Translations under genes and position numbers: made by a program
From: Adiantum capillus-veneris
Lineage: Eukaryota; Streptophyta; Polypodiopsida; Polypodiales; Pteridaceae
Assembly (NCBI GenBank): GCA_014529385.2
Contig: CM043968.1
Location: forward strand, 28,233,513-28,297,512
DNA: 64,000 nucleotides
Direction of reading: 5' to 3'
In this document: in pieces, positions 23,071 to 32,394 of the stretch
Layout: the number at the start of each line of letters is the position of its first letter
Position numbering within the stretch: position 1 is the first letter of the stretch
Notes under the pieces: generated by a model
What the model was told of the DNA's origin: nothing
The model's input: only the letters and a program-made list of their open reading frames with translations
The model's database searches: none

Positions 23071-23420
23071 GAGTGACTCTACCCGATGTGAAATTTTCCC
23101 TAAAAGAGGAAAAACAAAGTAGGACTAACACATGCTATATAGCACAAATTGAAGAGGACTGTAAGGGACATGTTTCATAGAATATTGCACTGCCAAAAAT
23201 TCTTTAGAAAAGGACAAAATTGACTACACAATACTCTTTGTAGTGGAATCTAAGGACAAAATGATCCCAAATCAAAATTTTGAGCACTCCAAGCTCTACG
23301 AGCCATCTTGAAGTATTACTTGGCTAGCTGGTGCTCACCAAATATCACCCAACTTGAAGAAAGTGAGCAATGGGTGCTGGCAACTATGCCTAGGATGATG
23401 CAACCTACTTTGATACTAAT

Positions 23421-23585
23421 TGTTGGAATTAGGGTTGCAAGGATGCACACACAACCTTGAGAAGATGAAGAAGATCAAGGAACACAATAAAGAGTGTATT
23501 TCTTAGTATGCAAACAGTTAGCCTTAGGGGTGCTCGTGATGCTCACAACTATGCCTTGAAGGACGCAACCTACTTTGATACCAAT
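23421..23585 (-). repeat. partial tandem duplication of the C1 5' LTR end and primer site
   Basis: The TGTTGGAATTAGGG...AAGAGTGTATTTCTTAG segment and its adjoining primer site (TTAGTATCAAAGTAGG on the minus strand, about 23404-23420) repeat the true LTR and primer site at an offset of 165 bp. Confidence 0.8.
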
Positions 23586-23790
23586 TGTTGGAATTAGAGT
23601 CGCAAGGATGCATACACAACTTGGAGAAAATGAAAAAGCTCACGACACACAAAAGCGAGTGTATTTCTTAGTGTGCAAATAGAAAGATGAGTTAGCCCTA
23701 GAGTGATGGGTATAGTTACAATGCACGGGAAAAAAAACCTCCCGGTGAGCAAAAAAGGGCCCACACATTACAAACTCATAAATGGTAATA
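23586..23790 (-). repeat. 5' LTR of C1 (about 205 bp)
   Basis: The minus strand starts TATTACCATTTATGAG and ends TAATTCCAACA at 23586. The primer site TTGGTATCAAAGTAGG follows (23583-23568). Matches 5588-5771. Confidence 0.82.
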
Positions 23791-25230
23791 CTTTCAGGGT
23801 CTTATTATAAGTTTATTGAAATTTGTTCATTCATTGTAGCTCTTATGGATGAATTTTTGCAAGATAAGGTTCCTTTCAAATGGACTAGCCAGCAACAAGA
23901 AAGTTTTGAATAGTTGAAGCAAGCAATTGCTTCAACTATTCACGTCAGCCCTAGTACTTAAGATTGTAGATCTAGAAAAACCTTTTGACCTAATAGATGC
24001 TAGTAGTATCACCATTGGTGAAGTACTAAGTTAAGATGGAAGGCCAATGGCTTAATCTTTCCTCCCCACAATCAAAGTGGCTATGCATGAGTTAGAATTA
24101 TATGCTATTATGCATGTACTCAAGATCTAGCATCATTTTCTTTTTTGCATAGAGTTTGTAGTTTACACAAATCATCATATCTTGAAGCACTTTTGTACTC
24201 AACTAGATTTGAGAGGTTGTCAAGCTAGATGGGCTGACATAATGGCAGGATTTCACATGGAAAGTTTGTACAGAAAGAGCATTGGTGCAACACTAAGTCA
24301 AGATGGAAGGCCAATGGCTTTTGAAATAAATAATCTTTCCTCCCCACAATCAAAGTGGCCAATGCATGAGTTAGAATTATATGCTATTATGCATGTCCTC
24401 AAGATATAGCATCATTATCTTTTTTGCTTAAATTTTAAAGTTTACACAAATCATCATACCTTGAAGTATTTTGTACTCAACTAGATTTGAGAGGCTGTCA
24501 AGCTAGATGGGCCAACATAATTGTAGGATTGCACATGGAAAGTCTATACAAAAAGAGCATTGGTGTAGTACTAAGTTAAGATGAAGGCCAATGGCTTTGG
24601 AAAATAATAAGATTTCCTCCCCACAATCAAAGTGGCCTATGCATGAGTTAGAATTATATGCTATTATGCATGTACTCAAGATCCAGATCTAGCATCATTA
24701 TCTTTTTTGCGTGTAAAGTTTAAAGTTTACACAAAACATCATACCTTGAAGTATTTTTGTCTCAACTAGATTTGAGAGGCTGTCAAGCTAGATGGGCCCA
24801 CATAATGGTAGGATTTCACATGGAAAGTCTATAAAAAAAAGAGCATTGGTGCAGTACTAAGTTAAGATGAAGGCCAATGGATTTTGAAAATAATACGCTT
24901 TCCTCCCTACAATCAAAGTGGCCTATGCATGAATTAGAATTATATGCTATTATGCATGCATTCAAGATCTAGCATCATTATATTTTTTGCATAGAGTGTA
25001 AAGTTTACAAATCATCATACCTTGAAGTATTTTTGTACTCAACTAGATTTGAGAGGCTATCAAGCTAGGTGGTCCGACATAATGGCAAGGTTTCACATGA
25101 AAATTATGTACAAAAAGTGCAAAGATAATGTTGTCACCAATGCATTATCACACATTATGTATAATATGAGTATTATTGTGTTAAAGAGTACTCTACTTCA
25201 AGAAATAAAGAAAGCACAATAAGAAGACCT
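23791..25230 (+). pseudogene. G4: gypsy RT/RNase H fragment with tandemly repeated RNase H
   Basis: Begins with the end of an RT (MDEFLQDKVPFKWTSQQQESFE at 23846-23910), then four to five copies of one RNase H module. Each module carries the landmarks SQDGRPMAF, SSPQSKWPMHELELYAIMH and LDLRGCQARWADIMAGFHM. Only the last copy reaches the usual RNase H end (KCKDNVVTNALSHI, about 25115-25155). Frameshifts interrupt every copy. No integrase follows and no LTR is attached. Confidence 0.9.
23990..25130 (+). repeat. about 280-bp tandem array made of an RNase H module
   Basis: The word CATCATT(T/A)TCTTTTTTGC recurs at 24131, 24410, 24693 and 24973 (spacing 279, 283, 280), with a partial leading copy from about 23990. 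Copies differ by scattered substitutions and 1-3 bp indels. Confidence 0.92.
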
Positions 25231-25718
25231 TATTTACAATCAATAAGGTCCATGATCAGGGATTTCATTAATGTGTTCACAAATGCGTGAACTTGTTAAT
25301 AACATGCATTAATAAAATAATTTATGTAGTGATCACATATATATTCACACAACTTTTGCAATGACCAGCTTAAACTTGGTCTGTCTCTAAACCCTCCGAA
25401 ATTTAGATATTCTTGGGAGGGTGGTCCGCTGTGTATTTTAAATACACGATGGGGCCCGTCGAGAATATCTAAATCTCGACTGGCTATGTCATATCTATAA
25501 AAAGCAGATGATTAGCCGCATTTTTAGCTTTTCTAAAAAGATTAGCTGCATTTTTAGAACTCCCAATTGGCTAGGAGGGTCCTTTTGGGAAGAACGTCCT
25601 TATTTTAGGGACGATCATTTCCTTATGGGGAATATGTTTTGGCGAACTTTTTTATCCTTTTCCTCTCTTTTCAAATTTATTTCTCTCTCTTGATCCTCCG
25701 TCGGTCTCTTCCCCCCCT

Positions 25719-25727
<9 letters not shown>
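25231..25727. other. no gene seen; contains a hairpin
   Basis: A/T-rich sequence with two copies of a TTAGC(C/T)GCATTTTTAG word near 25512 and 25542. Only short open frames. Confidence 0.5.
25397..25478. repeat. 82-bp imperfect hairpin
   Basis: The left arm CGAAATTTAGATATTCT pairs with the right arm AGAATATCTAAATCTCG, and the inner GTGTATTT pairs with AAATACAC, with a few mismatches between. The near-whole palindrome could be a small foldback element. No target duplication was identified. Confidence 0.75.
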
Positions 25728-25771
<44 letters not shown>

Positions 25772-25912
25772 TTTTTTTCCTTGGAAAACACATTTCAATC
25801 CCACATCGTTGTCACCATCGCTGTTGCTCCTTTTTCCTCTCCCTTGACCCTCCGTCGGCCTTGGCCTCTCTCTCTTCTCTCTTGATCCTCTAAATCCTTT
25901 GTCGACTTTGGC

Positions 25913-26001
<89 letters not shown>

Positions 26002-26085
26002 TCCATCCCGTCCACCTATTTTAGCTCCTTCCCCCCCCCCCACCCTCTCTCTCTCACACACACTCACACACACACACACACACAA
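25728..26085. repeat. cluster of CT, CA and AT microsatellites
   Basis: (CT)n at 25728-25755 and (CA)n to 25771. (CT)n at about 25918-25950 runs directly into (AT)n at 25951-25999. A C run at 26031-26041 is followed by CT and CA runs to 26085. Open frames across this part are artefacts of the repeats. Confidence 0.95.
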
Positions 26086-26528
26086 GGAGAAGTATACACC
26101 TACATCAATCTACATCAAGATTAGTTCTAACAAAAAGAGAGATTTAAAGATTTATAAACCAAGATAATCCAAAACATCTTTGCCAAAGGTCCAATTCCTA
26201 CCCAATCTATATTAACTTCATCAGCTATAATACATGGCAAAAAATGTGTCACAAAAATGTACAATCATGGGCTTTACTCTAAGTTTGGATATGTGTGTTC
26301 ACAGATAAGAGCATTGTAAACATGTACTTTGCTTAGCACGGGTTGATGTATGAACATGTTTTCATTGTGGATCAATCCAAGAACTCTAAAGAAAATGAAG
26401 TACAAATGCTTGCAAGCCAAATAATTTTTTTTCTTGGCCTCCCTGTCGGTGAAATCAGGGCATGTGCAATAGGGTTCATCCTTGCACTATCTTGATCTTT
26501 TCCAACTGTCTCCACTTGAAATTCTCCT
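26086..26528. other. no gene seen
   Basis: No recognisable motif. It could be the 3' flank of the minus-strand coding region that begins at 27815. Confidence 0.5.
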
Positions 26529-27815
26529 TCAAGTCCACACCAAAGCTCTCCTTTGTTGGCCCATTCTAGTTGCAGCCACGGACCTTTGAAACCTGTATTT
26601 AAGAGTTAACAAGAGTCCAAACAAGAGAACCTCACCAAGTACATGGCTAGAGCCACCCTCTTGCATCAAAGTTGTTGTCACAATTTCCTTTGCCACACAC
26701 ATTTCTACTTTTCTTGCGCCTGCATGTCTATCCACACTGAGAACTCGTGCGACCATTTCTTTGGTTTTGTCGGTGAGCTCTTTCGATGAACCATCCCTCA
26801 TGTCATGTTGGTGAGTTCCTTGATGTACCATTAATCTGCTCATGCTCTCATCCCTCATGTCATGTTGGTGAGTTCCTTGATGTACCATTAATTTGCTCAT
26901 GCTCTCATCCCTTGGCATTACATAATATACGAAGCAATCACATGTACACAAATAAATGGGCGGTTGACCACAATAGTGGCAAGTAAGCTTGCCACCAATA
27001 CCGACACAGAACTTGCCCATGCAAGGTAATTTTAGCATGCTGCCATTGAAATGCGTTGTGTTTGACTTCCCAAAAATAACCAATTTGGGACAACCTTTAT
27101 TGAGACACTTTACAGCACTTACACACTGACTTTTGCGACACACTCCAGCAAATGGGATATTTGAGGTTTGCGGTTTGGTCCAATGGTGTGGATCATACTT
27201 ATGTTCCATAGTATCCATTGGATGAACCTTTCCTAGGGCCGGTGGAAACTCAAACACCCTGTTACCATTGTACACCTTTAGAATTTTTGACACTTGTTTA
27301 ATTTCCACTATCTTTGAAAGAAGGTTCCTTAAGGTGTTGGGCTTAGTCATTGCATTAAAAAATGACAAAACACTATATATACTCCTTACCTCAATAGAAT
27401 TTGCAATGCTTGCTCTCCAAAGATTTGTTCCTTTCTTGGACTAGCAAGGTCTATGTAGGGAACATCCACCAAGAAAGCAGCCATGCCACTTGAATTTGAG
27501 ACTATGTCATTTTCGCCTAGCACCACGAACTTTGTACAGAGAGATTCGTCCACAACATAAAACTCCTCTCCCAAGTGATTTCTTGTTCTCTCCATTGGCA
27601 TTGTCAACTCTTTACTCCCAACCATGACAATTGCATGCAAAGCAGTAAATGTTTGTGGCAGCGCAACATGCTTCTGTAGATATTTAACCCCAAAGATAAT
27701 ATAACCATTGGTAAAGGGAAAAACCCTTTCGAAATAAGGAAAGACAATAGTCTTGGGGGATTCAGCATTAAGTACCCTCCTATATAACGTGCGTTCGTGG
27801 GGTATTAAAAAAATT
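26529..27815 (-). pseudogene. Cys/His-rich coding region, possibly from a DNA transposon
   Basis: Two adjoining open segments in different frames. 27815-27386 (no ATG at its start; IFLIPHERTLYRRV...) ends in a donor-like AG|GTAAGG. 27368-26529 is 279 codons, starting within 20 bp of the first, too close for a normal intron, so a small deletion or frameshift is likelier. The second peptide has VFEFPPALGKVHPMD, then C....C.....C....C (CRKSQCVSAVKCLNKGC), then CHYC.....C.CDC, and a GTHQHDM His-x-His, suggesting a zinc-binding domain of the WRKY/GCM1-like sort seen at the N-terminus of some transposases. I recall such sequences from non-flowering plants but cannot name the family. No transposase core follows. 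Confidence 0.45.
26792..26905 (-). repeat. 57-bp in-frame tandem duplication
   Basis: Two copies (26792-26848, 26849-26905) differ at very few bases. They duplicate 19 residues (DESMSKLMVHQGTHQHDMR) including the His-x-His pair, keeping the frame open. Confidence 0.95.
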
Positions 27816-28190
27816 CCTCTTTATATATGTCTTAATGAATAAAATGATCCCTTGGTTTAGGAGTTTTTTTCAAAATTGAATATAAAAACCCCTTATTTTA
27901 ATGTATCTCCGTTAAATTGCCTAATTTTTTTGTATTTTAAAACCCCACCTTTTGAACTCACATTATACATTAACATGATTACATAGTGCATTCCCTAAGA
28001 CAATAGTGCAATAGTGCATGACATGACTCTAGAGTTGAAAAGATAAGGAAGAGATTGAAAAGATGAGAGTGAAAGTGTTTAGTTGTGTTTAGAAGAGTTA
28101 AGAGCATTTTATATTGATCCTAGTAGTTATTAGTAATATTTAATAATTTTTGAAATCCATTTGTTTTTAAAAAATTGCAGTCCCCTCTCT
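27816..28190. other. A/T-rich stretch, no gene seen
   Basis: No open frame with content. Lies between the Cys/His-rich region and the CT arrays. Confidence 0.5.
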
Positions 28191-28194
28191 CGCC

Positions 28195-28228
28195 CGCCTT
28201 ATGTCTCTCTCTCCTCCCCTCTCTCTCT

Positions 28229-28281
<53 letters not shown>

Positions 28282-28316
28282 CCCCCACAAGAACCCCCTC
28301 GTGCACCCTCGCCCCA

Positions 28317-28398
<82 letters not shown>

Positions 28399-28448
28399 CC
28401 TGTGTGAACTGGCTCCCATCCCCCCCCTCTCCCTTTCCTCGTGTGAAC

Positions 28449-28505
<57 letters not shown>
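28195..28505. repeat. three long (CT)n arrays
   Basis: Runs at about 28227-28278, 28326-28393 and 28449-28503 are separated by C-rich spacers (CACCCCCACAAGAACC... and CCCATCCCCCCCC). Long apparent open frames here on both strands (Ser-Leu or Arg-Glu repeats) are translation of the repeat. Confidence 0.97.
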
Positions 28506-28544
28506 GCGTATGGCAGTGGCAGTCGCTGAGGAAGGGGACAGTGG

Positions 28545-28985
28545 GGCAGGGGTGGGGGGGGGGGGGGGGGTAACATGGGAGAGGCAGGGTGGGGACAGGA
28601 GCGGGGTGGGGGCAGCGGGGCTAGGGTGGGGGTGGGGGTTGGGGCTGGGTGGGGACAAGGGTTGAGGCGGGGCGGGGGCGGGGTGGGGAACAACAGGGGC
28701 GAGGCTGGGTGGGGACAGGAGCGGGGTTGGGGCAGCGGGGCTAGGGCGGGGTGGGGGACAATAGGGGTGAGGTTGGGTGGGGACAGGAGCGGGGTGGGGG
28801 CAGCGGGGCTAGGGTGGGGGTTGGGGCTGGGTGGGGACAAGGGGTTGAGGCGGGGCGGGGATAGGGATGGCCCTGGCATAGGGGACAGGGGCATGGGGAC
28901 AAGGGGCGGGGCGAGGCTGGGATAGGGGAGGGTCAGGGGCAACCGAGTGGGGATAGGGGATGGGGTGGGGCGGGGACATGTGGAC
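28545..28985. repeat. G-rich minisatellite on the plus strand
   Basis: After a run of about 17 G, units such as GGGGACAGGAGCGGGG(T)GGGGGCAGCGGGGCTAGG recur at about 28600, 28710 and 28780. Every few bases hold runs of 3-5 G, so the stretch can form G-quadruplexes. Confidence 0.92.
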
Positions 28986-29250
28986 GGATAGTAGGCCACG
29001 TTGCACGCAAGCCCTGGTGCCACCGTCCATGTGGCAATCCACATGGACTGCGGTTGACCCTGAGTCCATGTGGACTGCATGTGGATAGCCATGTGGTCCA
29101 TCGTTGTCCGCGTGGCATGCCATGTAGGTGCCACGTCAGTGTGGCACCTGCGTGGTATGCCACACGGATAGTGGTGGACAACGTGGCTGTCCACATGGAC
29201 TTCAAGTGCGTGGACTTCCACGGTGCCGATGCCCCCCCTTGACCCCCTGC
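28986..29250. repeat. CATGTGGAC/GTCCACATG-rich imperfect repeat
   Basis: Words ATGTGG, GTCCATGTGGAC, CCACATGGACT and GTGCCACG recur in both orientations, so the segment can fold on itself. Not coding. Confidence 0.7.
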
Positions 29251-29515
29251 CCATGTTCCCTTGACCTCGTGCTCCCTCTTGACCTCACACCACTCCTTGA
29301 TACCCCTTGACCCCCTGCCCGCACTGCCCCATCCCCCCTTGTCCCACACCGCCCTCTTCACCCCCTGTCCCCACCTACGTCATCCCCTTGACCCCCTCTG
29401 CACCCCTTGACCCCCCCGTCCCCCCGACCGTGCCGTCCCCTCTTGACCCTCTGTCCCCGCCCGCGCCGCCTCTTTGGGCCCCCCGTCCGTGCTGCCCCCT
29501 TGACCCCCTCAGTTG

Positions 29516-29516
<1 letters not shown>
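29230..29516. repeat. C-rich minisatellite, CCCCTTGACCCCCTG-type units
   Basis: The unit (C)nTTGACCCCCTG recurs more than ten times with variable spacers. Confidence 0.9.

Positions 29517-29570
<54 letters not shown>
29517..29570. repeat. 54-base C homopolymer
   Basis: Uninterrupted C from 29517 to 29570, directly after the C-rich minisatellite. The true length is uncertain because homopolymers this long are error-prone in assemblies. Confidence 0.9.
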
Positions 29571-29573
<3 letters not shown>

Positions 29574-29782
29574 TCAGCACTAAAGGGCACGGGAGATTTA
29601 TCGAAGCTCAAGCGGTGGGATCCCCGGCAGCGAAGTTCGGACACGAAGTTCAAGACGCGCATAGCCGTAGGATGCCGGGGTAAACTAGGACACCAAAAGG
29701 TAAACTTGGACAAGCAGGGGGGACTGTCTACGTTTATTTATCATTTGCCAGTTTGCCCATATGTCAACTTCCCCGTTGCGGG

Positions 29783-29833
29783 CGTAGCGGTTAGCGCATT
29801 GGGCTCTCACGATGGTGGCGAGGGTTCGAGTCT
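29783..29833 (+). repeat. tRNA-like A and B boxes, possible SINE head
   Basis: GTAGCGGTTAGCGC (29784-29797) fits the pol III A box and GGTTCGAGTCT (29823-29833) the B box, 26 bp apart as in tRNA. GGGCTCTCAC between them resembles the anticodon arm of a Glu(CTC) tRNA. Acceptor and T stems do not pair well, so this is not a working tRNA. It could start a tRNA-derived SINE. No tail or target duplication was identified. Confidence 0.45.
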
Positions 29834-30259
29834 CCATGCCTAGCATGGGCGCCCATTTTTTTCCACCCTCAATCCCCCTCGAGATTCCCCTTTCGACCTG
29901 CGCCGCTGATCTCATCTCTTTCTACCCGTGCCATTTAGTGCCGTGCCCCCCCCCCCCCCCTTTTGCCCATAAAAGCTCACTGTCTCTTCTTTATTTTTTC
30001 CACACTCCCTGTCTCTTCTTTATTTTTTCCACACTCCCTCTCTCTGTCTGTCTCTCTTTTGAGAGTTAGTGATCTCTATCTCTTTGAAAAGAAAACCATT
30101 TTTATTTCCTTACCTCACACCTTTCCAAACCTTCTTCTCCCACTCTCTCTCATTTCATTTCTCTCAAACCTTGTTCTCCCAACCTCTTTCATTTCATTTC
30201 TCTTAAACCTTCTCCTCACACCTTCAAACCTCTTCTCTTACTTTTACCTTGCATATATT
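29834..30259 (+). other. pyrimidine-rich stretch, no gene seen
   Basis: CT-rich blocks with two copies of CTCCCTGTCTCTTCTTTATTTTTTC-like sequence (about 29980-30035) and repeats of AACCTTCTTCTCCCA and TTTCATTTCTCT-like words (30125-30240). Could be a 5' leader of the following coding-like region. Confidence 0.4.
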
Positions 30260-31298
30260 CTTTGGAAGCCATAAGCACCCTAATTAACAAACAAAATGTG
30301 AAATTTAACAAGAAAACAGTCCAAAGACGTGAACCGTCAAGAAGAAATGACGATTCAAACCACCCAAGAAGAAATTCCTCTGACCACTCAAGAGAGCGGT
30401 TTTGTGATTGGAGCATCCTTTTTGACGATGGTGCAAGTGACTCGTTTGATAGCTGTAGATACATCAACGACCATCCTTGCAGAAAACACAGGTAATGATT
30501 CTCTTATTGATTTTTTTGGATCCGTGGTTGATAGCCACATCTCATCGGGCTGAATTGATCCACATGTTGTGCCATACAATCACTTGTTTCCTCGCATCCC
30601 CCTTTGTTGTCTTTTGACCAACCCGGCCATTAGAACAAATGATGATTGTGTGGCAAAACTAACGACATCTAAAGCTGAAAGAGGTTACCAGCCTATGATG
30701 GCTCACTTCATTGTGTCCAAAGCCTTTGCTGGACAAGATCCTATACCATTCGCGGTAGACGTGGCACTTACGGGAGAGAGTTAGTGATGTTGGCCACATT
30801 CGATGAACAAATTAGAGACATTCTTGAGCTCTCTCACATGGAGGAGAAAATGTTCATTGTATAGGACAACAACCACTAGCTCCATGCGTGGAAAGATTGG
30901 GCATTGCAGGAGCGGCATGATGAATTCTCTACCCCAAAGTTTGAGTGCACGATTGTGAAGTGTGACTGTGGAGATGGTGGAATTTCTATTTGTGCTCGAC
31001 ATGATCAACAAGTAAGTTTCTTCACACTTCTATTGGTGCACTTGATATTATTAATTGTTAACATAATGTTTCATTAAAAAATAGGGTGACAAGAGTCCAT
31101 GTGCCTCACACCACTGTGCACGACATATTTATGACGCAAAAATTAGCGCTCGCGGATCCACTGTCTTTATTGGACAAATTCAATGAAGAAGATAGAATGC
31201 GATTAAACCAGGTGATTTTGGCTGCGGTTGACGAGGGGCTCGCGCGCTCGTGTGTGGAAATTCTGTGGGGTCAAGATGATGACATGGCCAGTCAATGA
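30260..31298 (+). pseudogene. unrecognised gene-like region with a possible intron
   Basis: Open segments at 30329-30553, 30569-30784 and 31086-31298 are joined by sequence that is coding-like in another frame (30786-31011; WKDWALQERHDEF, then CTIVKCDCGDGGISIC). That piece carries two stops and ends at a good donor (CAA|GTAAGT, about 31011), with an acceptor AAAAATAG near 31084. The Cys spacing C.C...C suggests a small zinc site. I do not recognise the protein. At least one frameshift and two stops make it a broken gene or an old transposon piece. Confidence 0.3.
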
Positions 31299-31426
31299 TA
31301 GCGGCCGTTCCCGTGGCCTTGAAGGCCATTTTTTGAAGGCAGAAGGGGAGTCACCGGGAGTGCATTAGCGATATTGCTAATGCCTCCCCGACATGAGCTA
31401 GACGGCAGTCTTGCAGCGGTTCCCGT

Positions 31427-31428
<2 letters not shown>

Positions 31429-31508
<80 letters not shown>
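31429..31508. repeat. (GA)n microsatellite, about 80 bp
   Basis: Pure AG dinucleotides. Long Arg-Glu or Ser-Leu frames over it are artefacts. Confidence 0.98.
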
Positions 31509-31512
<4 letters not shown>

Positions 31513-31867
31513 CCATGCAAGCATGTCGCCAAGTGTTGTCAAATGAAAAAAAATGCCCAAAATGGATGCTCCCTCCCTATAAAAGGGTTTTTTTGAACAT
31601 TTTAGGGGCTTTTTGCTCCTGGTAAGAGGGTGGGTACCTTGAGGGAAAGAGACAACAAAGAGTGGTTGTTTGCAGAGGGCTAAGAGGGCGCCTGCCCCTA
31701 TGTATTTTGTGAAACCGAGTGTAGCTATGGTATTTTTTGAGCAGAGAGTGAGGTCCCCCCATTGGTCATTTTTGTCATGCTATTGCTTCTCCCCTTCTCT
31801 TTCTGTGCTCTGTTGTGTGAGGTATCGGGTTTGTGATGGTGGGTGCACCCGCCTGATGAGTGTGTGT

Positions 31868-31956
<89 letters not shown>

Positions 31957-32394
31957 TGTTTGTGTGCAAGGGTAGATGGTAAATTGCAGCCGTTTTATAC
32001 CTGCGGATTGATTGATGGTATGTTCGAGCGTGGGTGCATTGAGTTGTGGTTGGTCGTGTGTGCAATATCGAGAATGAAAGGTGAACGTACTAACATTAGA
32101 GTTTGGGGTCTTATCTAGTATCTCCATATTACTAATACTTAAATTGTAGGGGTGTATTGAATGTGGCCGAGAAGATGGAGGCCAAGAACTCCACGTTGAA
32201 GAATCTACATGCACACACCGCACGTGATTGTGGCATGTCTCTTGGTGAGGCACTGCAGACTTTTTGACAAAAGCACTTTGGCAAGGCTTTTGTGCGATTG
32301 AAGCAAACCATATGAGCCACACACAATGCAAAGGAGCAGTCACATTTCGTATGTACTGTCTGACACTTGCTATACAGATATGAACTAAACAATA
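31509..32394. other. no gene seen apart from a second (GA)n run
   Basis: Only repeat-driven open frames. 32130-32390 has no recognisable motif. Confidence 0.5.
31872..31953. repeat. (GA)n microsatellite, about 82 bp
   Basis: Pure AG dinucleotides following TGTGTGTGCA. Confidence 0.98.

Larger units (their letters stand above)
5588..23790 (-). mobile_element. C1: Ty1/copia element, split by G3 and internally deleted
   Basis: Minus-strand order: 5' LTR 23790-23586, primer site, gag remnant with zinc knuckle and protease (23070-22020), then foreign DNA of G3 (22015-6644), then GAG-pre-integrase and integrase start (6640-5900), a direct jump to the end of RNase H (about 5900-5830), polypurine tract and 3' LTR (5771-5588). 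The RT is missing, so C1 was non-autonomous before or after G3 landed. The 3' LTR is cut short against G2. Confidence 0.8.

Noticed and set aside
23990-25130. A CRISPR-like array
   Set aside because: Units are 280 bp of retroelement coding sequence without spacers, in a plant genome.
28161-28658. Long open frames on both strands rich in Ser-Leu or Arg-Glu
   Set aside because: They are translations of (CT)n/(GA)n and G/C-rich repeats. There are no start context, domain or codon signals.
28502-29254. 250-codon Pro-rich minus-strand open frame
   Set aside because: It lies entirely over G-rich minisatellites; the Pro-rich composition is a product of the repeat.
29783-29833. A functional tRNA-Glu gene
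   Set aside because: Acceptor and T stems fail to pair. Only the pol III boxes are tRNA-like.
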